From: Patulibacter minatonensis DSM 18081
GTDB taxonomy: Bacteria > Actinomycetota > Thermoleophilia > Solirubrobacterales > Solirubrobacteraceae
NCBI RefSeq assembly: GCF_000519325.1
Contig: NZ_KI912613.1
Coordinates: 847,003-911,002 of the forward strand
Direction: 5' to 3'
Length of the DNA: 64,000 nucleotides
Shown here: piece by piece, positions 50,051-58,050 of the stretch
How positions within the stretch are numbered: the stretch's first letter is position 1
How the letters are laid out: each line of letters opens with the position of its first letter
Notes under the pieces: generated by a model
What the model was told of the DNA's origin: nothing
What the model saw: only the letters and a program-made list of their open reading frames with translations
Database searches by the model: none
Made by a program: the position numbers and the translations under genes

Positions 50051-50784
50051 CAGATCACGGTCCCGCCGTCGACGGTCACGACCTGACCGGTGATGTACGC
50101 CGCGTCGTCGGAGGCCAGGAACGCGTACGTCCCGGCGACCTCGGCCGGCTCGGCCCAGCGCCCGAGCGGGATGCGCTCGAGCTGCTTCTCCGCGAACTTC
50201 GGGTTCGTGCGGACGGTCTCCGTCATCGCGGTCGCCGCCAGCGGGGCGACGGCGTTGGCGGTGATCGACTTGCGCGCGAGCTCCTTGGCCAGCGACTTCG
50301 TCAGGCCGATCAGGCCGGCCTTCGCCGCGGCGTAGTTCGCCTGCCCGATCGTGCCGACGAGCCCGGCGGCCGACGTCGTCGTGAGGATCCGGCCGGTGCC
50401 GTCCTCCGGCAGGTGCGGGAGCGCGGCCTGCGTGACGCGGTAGGTGCCGGTGAGGTGGACGTCCAGCACGGACTGGAAGGCCTCCTCCTCCATCTTCTTG
50501 AACATGGCCGGGCGGCTGTTGCCCGCGATGTTCACGACGATGTGGATGTGGTCGCCGAGCTTCGCGGCCTCGGCCACGGCGGCGGCGACCTGCGCGGTGT
50601 CGGCCACGTCGGCACCGATGCCGACGGCGCCCTCCAGCTTCGACGCGACCGCCTTGGCGGCGGCCTCGTCGCGGTCGACGACGGCGACGAGCGCGCCCTC
50701 CTCGGCCAGGCGCATGGCGACGGCGGCGCCGATGCCGGCGCCCGCTCCGGTGACGAGCGCGACGCGCCCCTTCAGGCCCCGCAC
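50050..50784 (-). CDS. SDR-family dehydrogenase 3 (FabG-like, probable 3-hydroxyacyl-CoA dehydrogenase)
   Basis: The 244-residue SDR has TGAGAGIG, VVNIAGNS in place of NNAG, catalytic TTSAAG and YAAAK, and a basic-residue-poor cofactor loop (VVDRDEAAA) favouring NAD. Its place between an acyl-CoA dehydrogenase and a thiolase suggests it performs the hydroxyacyl-CoA oxidation step. GTG start at 50784 comes one base after the preceding stop. Confidence 0.88.
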   Translation of the reverse strand: MRGLKGRVALVTGAGAGIGAAVAMRLAEEGALVAVVDRDEAAAKAVASKLEGAVGIGADVADTAQVAAAVAEAAKLGDHIHIVVNIAGNSRPAMFKKMEEEAFQSVLDVHLTGTYRVTQAALPHLPEDGTGRILTTTSAAGLVGTIGQANYAAAKAGLIGLTKSLAKELARKSITANAVAPLAATAMTETVRTNPKFAEKQLERIPLGRWAEPAEVAGTYAFLASDDAAYITGQVVTVDGGTVI

Positions 50785-50785
50785 C

Positions 50786-51961
50786 TCAGTAGCTCCGCGG
50801 GAGGCCGAGGACGTGCTCGGCGACGTAGTTGAGCACCATCTCCTGCGGCAGCGGCGCGATCTTCAGGAGGCGGGCCTCCTTGTAGTACCGCTCCACGTGG
50901 TACTCGCGGGCGTAGCCGAAGCCACCGTGCGTCTGGATCGCGCGGTCCGCGGCCTCGGTCCCGGCCTCCGAGCAGAGGAACTTCGCGGAGTTCGCGTAGA
51001 GGGCGGCGTCCTTCGCGCCCGCGTCGTAGGCCCACGAGGCGCGGCGCAGGACGAGCTCGGCGGCGTCGAGCCGCATCCGCGAGTCGGCCAGCGGGAACGC
51101 GACGCCCTGGTTCTTGCCGATCGGCCGCCCGAAGACGACGCGGTCCTTCGCGTACTGCGTGGCGCGGCGCAGGGCGGCGCGCCCGAGCCCGAGCGCCTCC
51201 GCGGCGATCAGGATGCGCTCCGGGTTCAGGCCGTCGAGCAGGTACTTGAAGCCCTGGTCCTGCTCGCCGACGAGATCCTCGACCGGGATCTGCAGGTCGT
51301 CGATGTAGAGCTCGTTGGAGTCGACGGCCTCGCGGCCCATCTTCGGGATCGTGCGGATCTCGATCTGGTCGCTCTTGACGTCCGTGAGGAAGAGCGACAT
51401 CCCGTCGGTCTTCTTCGTGCAGTCCTCGAGCTTCTTCGTGCGCGTCAGCAGCAGGACCTTGTCCGAGTGGACGGCCTTGGAGATCCAGACCTTGCGGCCG
51501 TTGACGGTGTAGTGCTTGCCGTCGTCGTTGAGCTTCGCGAACGTCTTCGTGGCCGTCGTGTCGAGGCCGGCGTCGGGCTCCGTCACGCCGAAGCAGACGT
51601 GCATGCTGCCGTCGACGATCTTCGGCAGCAGGCGCTGCTTCATCTCCGGCGACCCGTGCTTGATCACGGGGTGCATGCCGAAGATCATGCCGTGGATCGT
51701 GGAGGCGCCGTTCATGCCGGCGCCGGAGGCCGCGATCTCCTCGAGCAGGATCGAGGCCTCGGTGATGCCGAGACCCGAGCCGCCCTGCTCCTCCGGCACG
51801 CAGATGCCGAGCCAGCCGGCGTCCGCGATCGCCTTGTAGAAGTCGAACGGGAACTCGTGCTTGCTGTCCTTCTCGAGCCAGTACTCGTCGTCGAACGGCG
51901 CGACGAGCTCGCGCACGGCGGCGCGGATGGTCTCCTGCTCTTCGGTCAGTGCGAAATCCAT
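50786..51961 (-). CDS. Acyl-CoA dehydrogenase (isovaleryl/long-chain-like base position)
   Basis: The 391-residue enzyme has CFGVTEPDAGLDTTATKT and IQTHGGFGYAREYHVERYY. The C-terminal segment (LKIAPLPQEMVLNYV) lacks the glutamate found in medium-chain enzymes. DGLNPERILIA in the middle carries a glutamate at the base position of isovaleryl-CoA and long-chain dehydrogenases, so the enzyme is expected to be active on branched or longer chains. ATG at 51961 follows GGGAGAG. First gene of the four-gene beta-oxidation operon under a predicted repressor. Confidence 0.92.
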   Translation of the reverse strand: MDFALTEEQETIRAAVRELVAPFDDEYWLEKDSKHEFPFDFYKAIADAGWLGICVPEEQGGSGLGITEASILLEEIAASGAGMNGASTIHGMIFGMHPVIKHGSPEMKQRLLPKIVDGSMHVCFGVTEPDAGLDTTATKTFAKLNDDGKHYTVNGRKVWISKAVHSDKVLLLTRTKKLEDCTKKTDGMSLFLTDVKSDQIEIRTIPKMGREAVDSNELYIDDLQIPVEDLVGEQDQGFKYLLDGLNPERILIAAEALGLGRAALRRATQYAKDRVVFGRPIGKNQGVAFPLADSRMRLDAAELVLRRASWAYDAGAKDAALYANSAKFLCSEAGTEAADRAIQTHGGFGYAREYHVERYYKEARLLKIAPLPQEMVLNYVAEHVLGLPRSY

Positions 51962-51984
51962 GGTCTCTCCCGTGCTCCCACGAT

Positions 51985-52009
51985 GTGAACGATCGTTAGC
52001 GCGACTGTA
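51985..52009 (-). promoter_or_regulatory. Promoter (TACAGT) overlapped by AACGATCGTT operator
   Basis: On the minus strand TACAGT (52009-52004) is followed directly by the operator, plus-strand GTGAACGATCGTTAGC (51985-52000), covering the expected start site about 36 bp before the ATG. This is a classic repressor position. Confidence 0.52.
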
Positions 52010-52088
52010 TCCGATCGCCGCGCGCCCTGGGAGGTACGCGGCAGGCCCCGGGGACGGACGTTGCAGGAACGCACAACGCCCGACCCCG

Positions 52089-52104
52089 GTGAACCATCGT
52101 TCGC
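52089..52104. promoter_or_regulatory. Second operator-like site GAACCATCGTTC
   Basis: GTGAACCATCGTTCGC has perfect GAAC/GTTC arms and lies 104 bp from the site at 51985, ten helical turns away, just beyond the LLM 2 stop. Cooperative binding or looping is possible. Confidence 0.42.
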
Positions 52105-52110
52105 GCTGGC

Positions 52111-53148
52111 TCAGCCCTGTGCGGCGAGCGTCTTCCCGAGCGCGAGCAGGTTCTCGCGCGTCTCCTGCTCCTCGTCCGCCGAGAGCTTGAAGCTCGGCGG
52201 GTAGATGATCAGGTGGTCCAGCACGCCGTCGTAGCGGCGCAGCTTCTCGGTGACCTCGGCGGCCGTGCCCGACAGCGTCATCGCGTCGACCATGTCGTCG
52301 GTCACCGCGGCGAGCATCGCGTCGTGGTCGCCCTCCGCGAACGCCGCGCGGATCGCCTGCGCCTCGGCCTGGAAGCCGTTGACCTCGAGGACGTAGTCGT
52401 ACGTCTTCGGGGCCGAGTAGAACGCGAGCTGGCCCTTCGCGCGGCGGCGGGCCTCCTCCGGGTCGTCGTGCACCGACGTGATGACGACGGTCGAGAGCTC
52501 GACGTCGTCGGGCGAGCGGTCCCGCTTGGCCGCGCCCTTCGCGATCTCGGGATGGACGATCTCCTGGAGGTACTTCACCGAGAACAGCGGGTGGCCGAGG
52601 AAGCCGTCGGACACCCGCCCGGCGGTCTCGACCATCCGCGGGTTCACGCCCGCCGTCCAGACCGGGATGTCGGTCCGCAGCGGCACGCCGACGTCGGCGG
52701 TCGCCTTGAGCTTCAGGTGGTAGAAGCGGCCGTCGTGGTCGACGTTGGCCTCGTGCAGCTTCCAGAGCTTGCGCAGGAGCGGGATCAGCTCCTCCAGGCG
52801 CGTCGCCGGCCCGGACGGGTCGACGCCGTGCCAGTCCTCCATCATCCGGCGCGTCCCGGTGCCGAGGCCGAGGACCAGGCGGCCGTCGGAGATCTCGTCG
52901 AGGTCGCGCGCCTCGGCGGCGAGCACGACCGGCGAGCGGCCGACGGCGTAGGCGATGCCCGACCCGACGCGGAGCGACGACGTCTCGTGCGCCATCGACG
53001 CGAGCGTGATCGTCGCGGAGCGGTTGTAGAACTCGGACGTCCAGGCGGTGCCGAAGCCGTTGTCCTCGGCGATCTTCGCGGAGGCGGCGACGGACCGGAC
53101 GTTGCCGGCGAGCAGGGAGAGGCCCAGCGTGGGCTTGGCGGCGGTCAC
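52111..53148 (-). CDS. LLM-class flavin-dependent oxidoreductase 2 (probably F420-dependent)
   Basis: The 345-residue paralogue of the protein at 12753-13820 shares the AEARDLDEISDGRLVLGLGTG, RRMMEDWHGVDPSG and VNPRMVETAGRVSDG blocks. It is a luciferase-like TIM barrel expected to use F420 or FMN. GTG start overlaps the enoyl-CoA hydratase stop (GTGA). As last gene of the SDR-MBL-hydratase operon it probably acts on a pathway intermediate. Confidence 0.84.
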   Translation of the reverse strand: MTAAKPTLGLSLLAGNVRSVAASAKIAEDNGFGTAWTSEFYNRSATITLASMAHETSSLRVGSGIAYAVGRSPVVLAAEARDLDEISDGRLVLGLGTGTRRMMEDWHGVDPSGPATRLEELIPLLRKLWKLHEANVDHDGRFYHLKLKATADVGVPLRTDIPVWTAGVNPRMVETAGRVSDGFLGHPLFSVKYLQEIVHPEIAKGAAKRDRSPDDVELSTVVITSVHDDPEEARRRAKGQLAFYSAPKTYDYVLEVNGFQAEAQAIRAAFAEGDHDAMLAAVTDDMVDAMTLSGTAAEVTEKLRRYDGVLDHLIIYPPSFKLSADEEQETRENLLALGKTLAAQG

Positions 53149-53930
53149 TTGCCGAACTCCGGCCGGCGCCGCTCGACGAAGGCCTTCAGGCCCTCCTTCG
53201 CCTCGCCGTCGCGGAAGAGGGTGTTCTCCTCGTCCGCCTCGTAGGCGATGCCCTCGGGCAGCGGCAGGTCGAACGCCGCGTCGACGCAGCGGACGGCGGC
53301 CTCGAGCGCGGGCCGCGAGGAGCGCGACAGCGTCTTCGCGATCTCGAGCGCGGTGTCGAGCGGGTCGCCGTCGACGAGCCGGTCGGCGAGGCCGATCCGC
53401 ACGGCCTCCTCGGCCGGCACCTGGCGGGCGGTCAGGATGATGTCGAGCGCGCGGCCGCGACCGACGAGCCGCGGCAGGCGCTGCGTGCCGCCGGCGCCGG
53501 GGATCAGGCCGATCTTGACCTCGGGCAGGCCGAACTGGGCCTGCGGTCCGGCGACGCGGAGCGCGCATGCCATCGCCAGCTCGCAGCCGCCGCCGAGGGC
53601 CAGGCCGTCGACGGCGGCGATCGCGATGCGGGACGGGTCGGCGATGCGGTCGAGCCCGCCGCGCAGCGCGTCGCCGTAGCCCTCGAAGCCGGCTTGGTCG
53701 GTGTCGACCATGAACTTGATGTCCGCGCCGGCGGCGAAGAAGCCCTCGATCTCGGAGGCGAAGATCAGGACCTTGCCCGGGGCGTCGCGGTCGGCCACGT
53801 CGAGGGCCTCGCCGATCCCCTCGATGATCGGGAAGCCGAGCGCGTTGGCCGGCGGGCGCTTCAGCGTGATCACGAAGGCGTGCTCCGTGTCCTCCCAGTG
53901 GACGACCTTCTCGGCGGTCTGTTCAGTCAT
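53145..53930 (-). CDS. Enoyl-CoA hydratase (both catalytic glutamates present)
   Basis: This 261-residue protein is the only one of the five crotonases here with the complete hydratase site: LGGGCELAMAC and FGLPEVKIGLIPGAGGTQRL carry both glutamates, and FAAGADIKFM the oxyanion loop. It hydrates 2-enoyl-CoA to 3-hydroxyacyl-CoA and so supplies the step missing from the adjacent operon at 47633-51961. ATG at 53930. Confidence 0.93.
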   Translation of the reverse strand: MTEQTAEKVVHWEDTEHAFVITLKRPPANALGFPIIEGIGEALDVADRDAPGKVLIFASEIEGFFAAGADIKFMVDTDQAGFEGYGDALRGGLDRIADPSRIAIAAVDGLALGGGCELAMACALRVAGPQAQFGLPEVKIGLIPGAGGTQRLPRLVGRGRALDIILTARQVPAEEAVRIGLADRLVDGDPLDTALEIAKTLSRSSRPALEAAVRCVDAAFDLPLPEGIAYEADEENTLFRDGEAKEGLKAFVERRRPEFGK

Positions 53931-54009
53931 GCCTCGTGCTCCTCGTCTTCGGTGGCGCGGGCGGACGGCCCTGCGGCGTGCGGTCTTCGATGGGCAAGGT
54001 GGTGGTGGC

Positions 54010-55086
54010 TCAGCGGGCGGCGTAGCGCGGCGGGCCGTCGTCGGTGGTCGTCGTCGCCGCGCCCTCGTCGACGAGCTGGTCGAGCGTGCCGAGCACGTCG
54101 CAGAGCCCGAAGAACGGGTGCGACCGGCCGTTCGGGGCGACCCGGAGCCGGAGCTCGCCGGCGCTGCCGGGCCCGCGGGCGACGAGCTCGGCCAGGAGGC
54201 GCTCTGCGGCGGCGTCGTGCTCGGCGAGGCGCCGGTCGACGTTCGCGACGATGTCGGGCACGACGTCGCCGTGGCCGGTGAGCGCGACCGCGGCACCGAG
54301 CCCGCGCGTGCGACGGAGCGACGCCCGGAGGTCGAGCAGCGCGCTGCCGCGGGCCGTGACGCTGCGCTCGCCGGCGATCGCGGCGGGGGACGCCGGGTCG
54401 GGCAGGCCGAGCGGCGCGGCTCCCGGCAGCGGCGGATGGATCACCGGCACGGGCGGGTGGCCGTCGAGCAGGTGGTCGCCGACGAGCAGCGTCCCGCGCT
54501 CGCGGTCGTGGAGCACGAGGTCCGACGGGGAGTGGCCGGGCCGGTGGTGGACGTGGAGCGTCCGGCCGGCGAACTCGAGGACGTCGCCGTCGGCGACCGT
54601 GCGGACGTCGGGCGCCTCCGACGCGAAGCCCCGGGTGTCGGGGCGGGCGGCCCACCAGCCGAGGACGGTGTCCTCGGACGTGCCGTGGTGGCGCATCAGA
54701 TCGCGGTCGAAGCGCTCCTCGCGCAGGGCGGACGCGGGCCCGTCCGCGAGGTACGCGTCCATCCCGGTGAAGCCCACGACCTCGGCGCCGCTGATCGCGG
54801 CGAGGGGTCCGGCGAGGCCCATGTGGTCGAGGTGCTGGTGCGTGACGACGATGCGGCCGACGTCCGCGAGCCCGTGGCCGCGCTCGGCCAGGAGGGACCG
54901 GAGCTGCAGCAGCGTCGTCCCGGTGTTCGCGCCGGTGTCGACGAGCGTCAGCGGATCGTCCTCGATCAGCCAGACGTTCACCGGGCCGACGAGGAACGGG
55001 GTGTCGACCCGGAGCAGGCCGATCCCCTCGGCCACCGGGGGATCGGTCGACGCCGCAGATCGGGAGGGACGTGGGCTCACGTGCAT
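54010..55086 (-). CDS. MBL-fold metallo-hydrolase 2
   Basis: The 358-residue paralogue of MBL hydrolase 1 has the metal motif THQHLDHMG, RPGHSPSD, VGDHLLDGH and LTGHGDVV. The region VNVWLIEDDPLTLVDTGAN is nearly identical between the two. A C-terminal helical domain (VAPNGRSHPFFGLCDVLG) is present. It lies between an SDR and an enoyl-CoA hydratase in one operon, supporting an acyl-CoA or thioester hydrolase function. Confidence 0.86.
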   Translation of the reverse strand: MHVSPRPSRSAASTDPPVAEGIGLLRVDTPFLVGPVNVWLIEDDPLTLVDTGANTGTTLLQLRSLLAERGHGLADVGRIVVTHQHLDHMGLAGPLAAISGAEVVGFTGMDAYLADGPASALREERFDRDLMRHHGTSEDTVLGWWAARPDTRGFASEAPDVRTVADGDVLEFAGRTLHVHHRPGHSPSDLVLHDRERGTLLVGDHLLDGHPPVPVIHPPLPGAAPLGLPDPASPAAIAGERSVTARGSALLDLRASLRRTRGLGAAVALTGHGDVVPDIVANVDRRLAEHDAAAERLLAELVARGPGSAGELRLRVAPNGRSHPFFGLCDVLGTLDQLVDEGAATTTTDDGPPRYAAR

Positions 55087-55184
55087 GGAAGGCGGGGAGG
55101 CGGCCCTCCCGGGTGCCCCGGGCCTCGCCGCAGTCCGACGCGGCACCGGCCCGAGACGCCCGGGGTGGGGCCCGGCCCGGTTCG

Positions 55185-55952
55185 TCAGCCGGCCATCGTC
55201 AGGCCGCCGGAGACCGACAGCGTCTGCCCGGTGACGTACCCGGCGGCGTCGCTGGCGAAGTACGTGACGGCGCCGGCGATCTCCTCCGGCTTGCCGAGGC
55301 GCTTCATCGGCACGCCCTTGACCATCGCGCCGAGGACGGCCTCGGCGTTCTCGGCGGCCTCGACGGTCTCGCGCAGCATCGGCGTGTCGGTCGGGCCGGG
55401 GCAGACCGTGTTGGCCGTGATGCCCTTGCGTGCGTTCTCGCGGGCCAGGGTCTTGGTGAACCCGATCAGCCCGGCCTTGGCGCCGGAGTAGGTCGACTCC
55501 AGCGAGGAGCCGACGCGGCCGGCGTCGGAGCCGATGTTGATGACGCGGCCCCACTTCTGCTCCAGCAGGGTCGGCAGCGCGGCGTGGATCACGCGCAGCG
55601 GACCGTGGAAGTTGATGTCGACGACCCGCTGGCGGAAGGCCTCGTCGTGCGCGGTGAACGGCTTGAGGTCGTCCCAGCCGGCGGCGTTGACGACGATGCC
55701 GACGGGGCCGAGCTTCTCGTTCGTCTCCGCGATCGCGGCGATCACGGACGCCTCGTCGGTGACGTCGAGCTGGACGGCCAGGGCGGTGCCGCCGGCGGCC
55801 TCGATCGCCTTCACGACGTCGGCCGCGAGCTCCGTGCGCAGGTCGGCGACCGCCACCTTGTGTCCGGCCTTCGCCAGGTCGATCGCGATGGCCTCGCCGA
55901 TGCCGCGGGCACCACCGGTGACGAACGCGGTCCGAGTCTCTCCGTTGCTCAT
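55185..55952 (-). CDS. SDR-family dehydrogenase 4
   Basis: The 255-residue SDR has TGGARGIG, NAAG, catalytic serine in NIGSDAG and YSGAK. The sequence resembles 2-hydroxycyclohexanecarboxyl-CoA dehydrogenase (BadH) and other acyl-CoA SDRs. ATG at 55952 is exactly six bases after TAGGGT, so it is probably leaderless. It heads the SDR-MBL-hydratase-LLM operon. Confidence 0.88.
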   Translation of the reverse strand: MSNGETRTAFVTGGARGIGEAIAIDLAKAGHKVAVADLRTELAADVVKAIEAAGGTALAVQLDVTDEASVIAAIAETNEKLGPVGIVVNAAGWDDLKPFTAHDEAFRQRVVDINFHGPLRVIHAALPTLLEQKWGRVINIGSDAGRVGSSLESTYSGAKAGLIGFTKTLARENARKGITANTVCPGPTDTPMLRETVEAAENAEAVLGAMVKGVPMKRLGKPEEIAGAVTYFASDAAGYVTGQTLSVSGGLTMAG

Positions 55953-55958
55953 GGCGCC

Positions 55959-56020
55959 ACCCTACACAAACCGTGAACGATCGTTTACGTCCGTCCGGTG
56001 CCCCTTGGAGCGATCGCCAG
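55959..56020 (-). promoter_or_regulatory. Leaderless promoter with AACGATCGTT operator and YTGK-N8-MCAR box
   Basis: Minus strand: CTGGCGATCGCTCCAA (56020-56005), 40 bp, TAGGGT (55964-55959), GGCGCC, ATG. Within the 40 bp lies the best operator of the window, plus-strand GTGAACGATCGTTTAC (55973-55988), over the -35 region. The promoter thus appears to carry both an activator-like and a repressor-like site. Confidence 0.55.
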
Positions 56021-56110
56021 CGGGGGGCCACCGGACGACCGTCGAGCGTCCCCGCCGACCGTCCGTCCACGCGCACACCTGGTCCGACGACCCGGGCCGA
56101 TCTCCGGGCG

Positions 56111-56704
56111 GTGCCCCCCACGCCCCCCACCTCCGACCGGCCCGCGGGGACCGACGCCGGACACACGCTGGTCGAGGTGCTCGTCGTCAGCGCCGTCCTG
56201 GCCGGGGTGGTCGTCGCGATCCTGAACGTCCTGGACACCGCCGCCCGGACCGTGCCGCGCGACGTCGAGTGGACGCACGCGGTCGCGGAGAGCCGGACGG
56301 GGCTGCACCGGATGGTGCGGGAGCTGCGGCAGGCGTCGGTGATCAACGGCGCAACCCCCAACCGGATCGACTTCGAGACCACGATCGACGGGGTGACGCG
56401 CCGGGTCATGTACGCCTGCGACGTGGCAGGGACGAGCGGGGACCTGCGCCGCTGCGTCCGACTGGAGGCCGCGGCGGGCGCGGTGCTGCCGGGGCTCAGC
56501 ACCGGAGAGACGGTGGTCGACCGGCTCCGCAACGGGACGGCGGCCGACCCGTCCTTCGCGTTCACGCCCGACGCGATCGCGCCGCGCTACGTGACCGCCC
56601 GCCTCCTGGTCCCGTCGACCGGGATGCGCCGCGACGACGGCCGCGGCCACGACGTGGTCCTCGAGGACGGCGCGGAGCTGCGCAATCAGGACCTCGGACG
56701 ATGA
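56111..56704 (+). CDS. Prepilin-like protein (PilW/PulJ type), first gene of minor-pilin operon
   Basis: From the GTG at 56111 the 197-residue product has a short leader and the type IV prepilin motif G-HTLVEVLVVSAVLAGVVV, with Glu at position 5 of the mature protein and a hydrophobic helix. The rest is a soluble domain with one cysteine pair. A prepilin peptidase would cut after the Gly; none is in the window. The longer upstream frame is Pro/Arg-rich without a start signal. The stop overlaps the next gene (ATGA). Confidence 0.72.
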   Translation: MPPTPPTSDRPAGTDAGHTLVEVLVVSAVLAGVVVAILNVLDTAARTVPRDVEWTHAVAESRTGLHRMVRELRQASVINGATPNRIDFETTIDGVTRRVMYACDVAGTSGDLRRCVRLEAAAGAVLPGLSTGETVVDRLRNGTAADPSFAFTPDAIAPRYVTARLLVPSTGMRRDDGRGHDVVLEDGAELRNQDLGR

Positions 56705-58050
56705 GGAGGTCGCGCGAGCAGGGCTTCACGCTGGTGGAGACGCTCGTCGCGATCACCGTGCTGGCCGTCGGGATGCTCGCCACGGCGACGGTCTACGACG
56801 GCTCCCGGGGACTGACCGGCGTCGCGGAGCGCACGTCGGTGATGGCGCACCGCGCGCAGGCGGAGATCGAGCGGATCCAGGCGCTGGGGTGGTCGCACGT
56901 CGCGCTGTCGGGCACGCCCGTGCCGTCGACGGACCCCGCGGATCCCGCGTCGATGCTCGCGGGCGGCTCGCCGCCGCGCCTGCGTCCGGACCGCCGCGCG
57001 CCGGCGGCCACGGAGCCGCTGGTGATCGACACCACCGACGGCGGCGTGTCCCCGACCTCGCGCACCTGGAGCGACGGGCGCCTGACCGGCCGCGTCTGGT
57101 CGTGGGTCTCATGGCGCGAGGACCCCCGCTGCGGGGCGGGGTGCACGGCGGCGCGCGGCGGCAGGCGGGTCACGGTGGTGGTGACGGTCGACGGCACCGG
57201 GCACGGCCGAGGGCCGCTCGTCACCTCGGTCGTGCTCACCGACCCGAACGCGGCGCCGGCCGGCGCGATGGCGAACGGGGCCCGCAACCCGCTGAGCGAC
57301 CCGGCGACCGTCTGCGTCTCGGCGTCCGGCGCCGACGTCCCGTGCAGCCGGTCGATCGGGACGGGCAGCGCGACGAGCTGGTTCCTCTACGACACGCCGG
57401 CGAAGTCCGGCGACGAGCGCATCGCCGTCACCGCCGACCACGCCCTGCACCAGACGGTCCTGGGGACGGGCCTCTGCACGCTCGTCGCGCTCCTCGGCTG
57501 TCCGGTGCCCGACCTGATGGGCGACGAGCCGCCGCCGTCGGGCACGACCGTCCCGCCGCTCCTGGACCGGTCGTCCGGCACCACCGGCTCGGAGGCGAGC
57601 GGCGGACGGGTCCTGCGCGTCGCCGACACGAGTTGCGCCACCACGCCGACCGCGGACAACGCGCGGAGCGCCCGGTGGGTCACCCCGGCCCAGCCGTCGG
57701 GCGAGACCCTGACGGGCGAGGGCGGGATGACGCTCTACACGCGGACCCGCACCGGCGTGGCCGCCCGGGTCGTCCTCTGTCTCCAGCTGGCCGTCGCGCC
57801 CGGACCGGTCGGCGACCTCCTGACCCTGCCGCCGACGGTGCTGGCGACCGTCACCTACGAGCTGTCCGCCTGGCCGGCGGTGATGACCCCGGTCTCGTTC
57901 TCGTTCTCCGTCCCCGGCGCCGACCTCGTCGTCGCCGCCGGGAAGCGGGTCGCCGTCCGTGTCTGGCTGGCCGCGTCGTCGGCGTCCGACGTCGTCATCG
58001 CCTACGACCACCCGTCGATCCAGTCCGTCCTCCAGCTCAACGTCCGATGA
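56701..58050 (+). CDS. Prepilin-like protein (PilV type) with large C-terminal domain
   Basis: The 449-residue product begins MRRSREQG-FTLVETLVAITVLAVG, a textbook prepilin cleavage site and helix. It is much longer than ordinary minor pilins (about 150-200), with an added extracellular region containing several cysteines and beta-rich stretches ending in FSFSVPGADLVV. It may be a tip adhesin or pseudopilin. Both ends overlap neighbours by ATGA. Confidence 0.78.
   Translation: MRRSREQGFTLVETLVAITVLAVGMLATATVYDGSRGLTGVAERTSVMAHRAQAEIERIQALGWSHVALSGTPVPSTDPADPASMLAGGSPPRLRPDRRAPAATEPLVIDTTDGGVSPTSRTWSDGRLTGRVWSWVSWREDPRCGAGCTAARGGRRVTVVVTVDGTGHGRGPLVTSVVLTDPNAAPAGAMANGARNPLSDPATVCVSASGADVPCSRSIGTGSATSWFLYDTPAKSGDERIAVTADHALHQTVLGTGLCTLVALLGCPVPDLMGDEPPPSGTTVPPLLDRSSGTTGSEASGGRVLRVADTSCATTPTADNARSARWVTPAQPSGETLTGEGGMTLYTRTRTGVAARVVLCLQLAVAPGPVGDLLTLPPTVLATVTYELSAWPAVMTPVSFSFSVPGADLVVAAGKRVAVRVWLAASSASDVVIAYDHPSIQSVLQLNVR

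Noticed and set aside
55973..56110. Extended N-terminus of the first pilin gene
   Set aside because: The frame is open to 55973, but the added residues are Pro/Arg/Ser-rich, cover the operator, and would place a long leader before the prepilin cleavage site.
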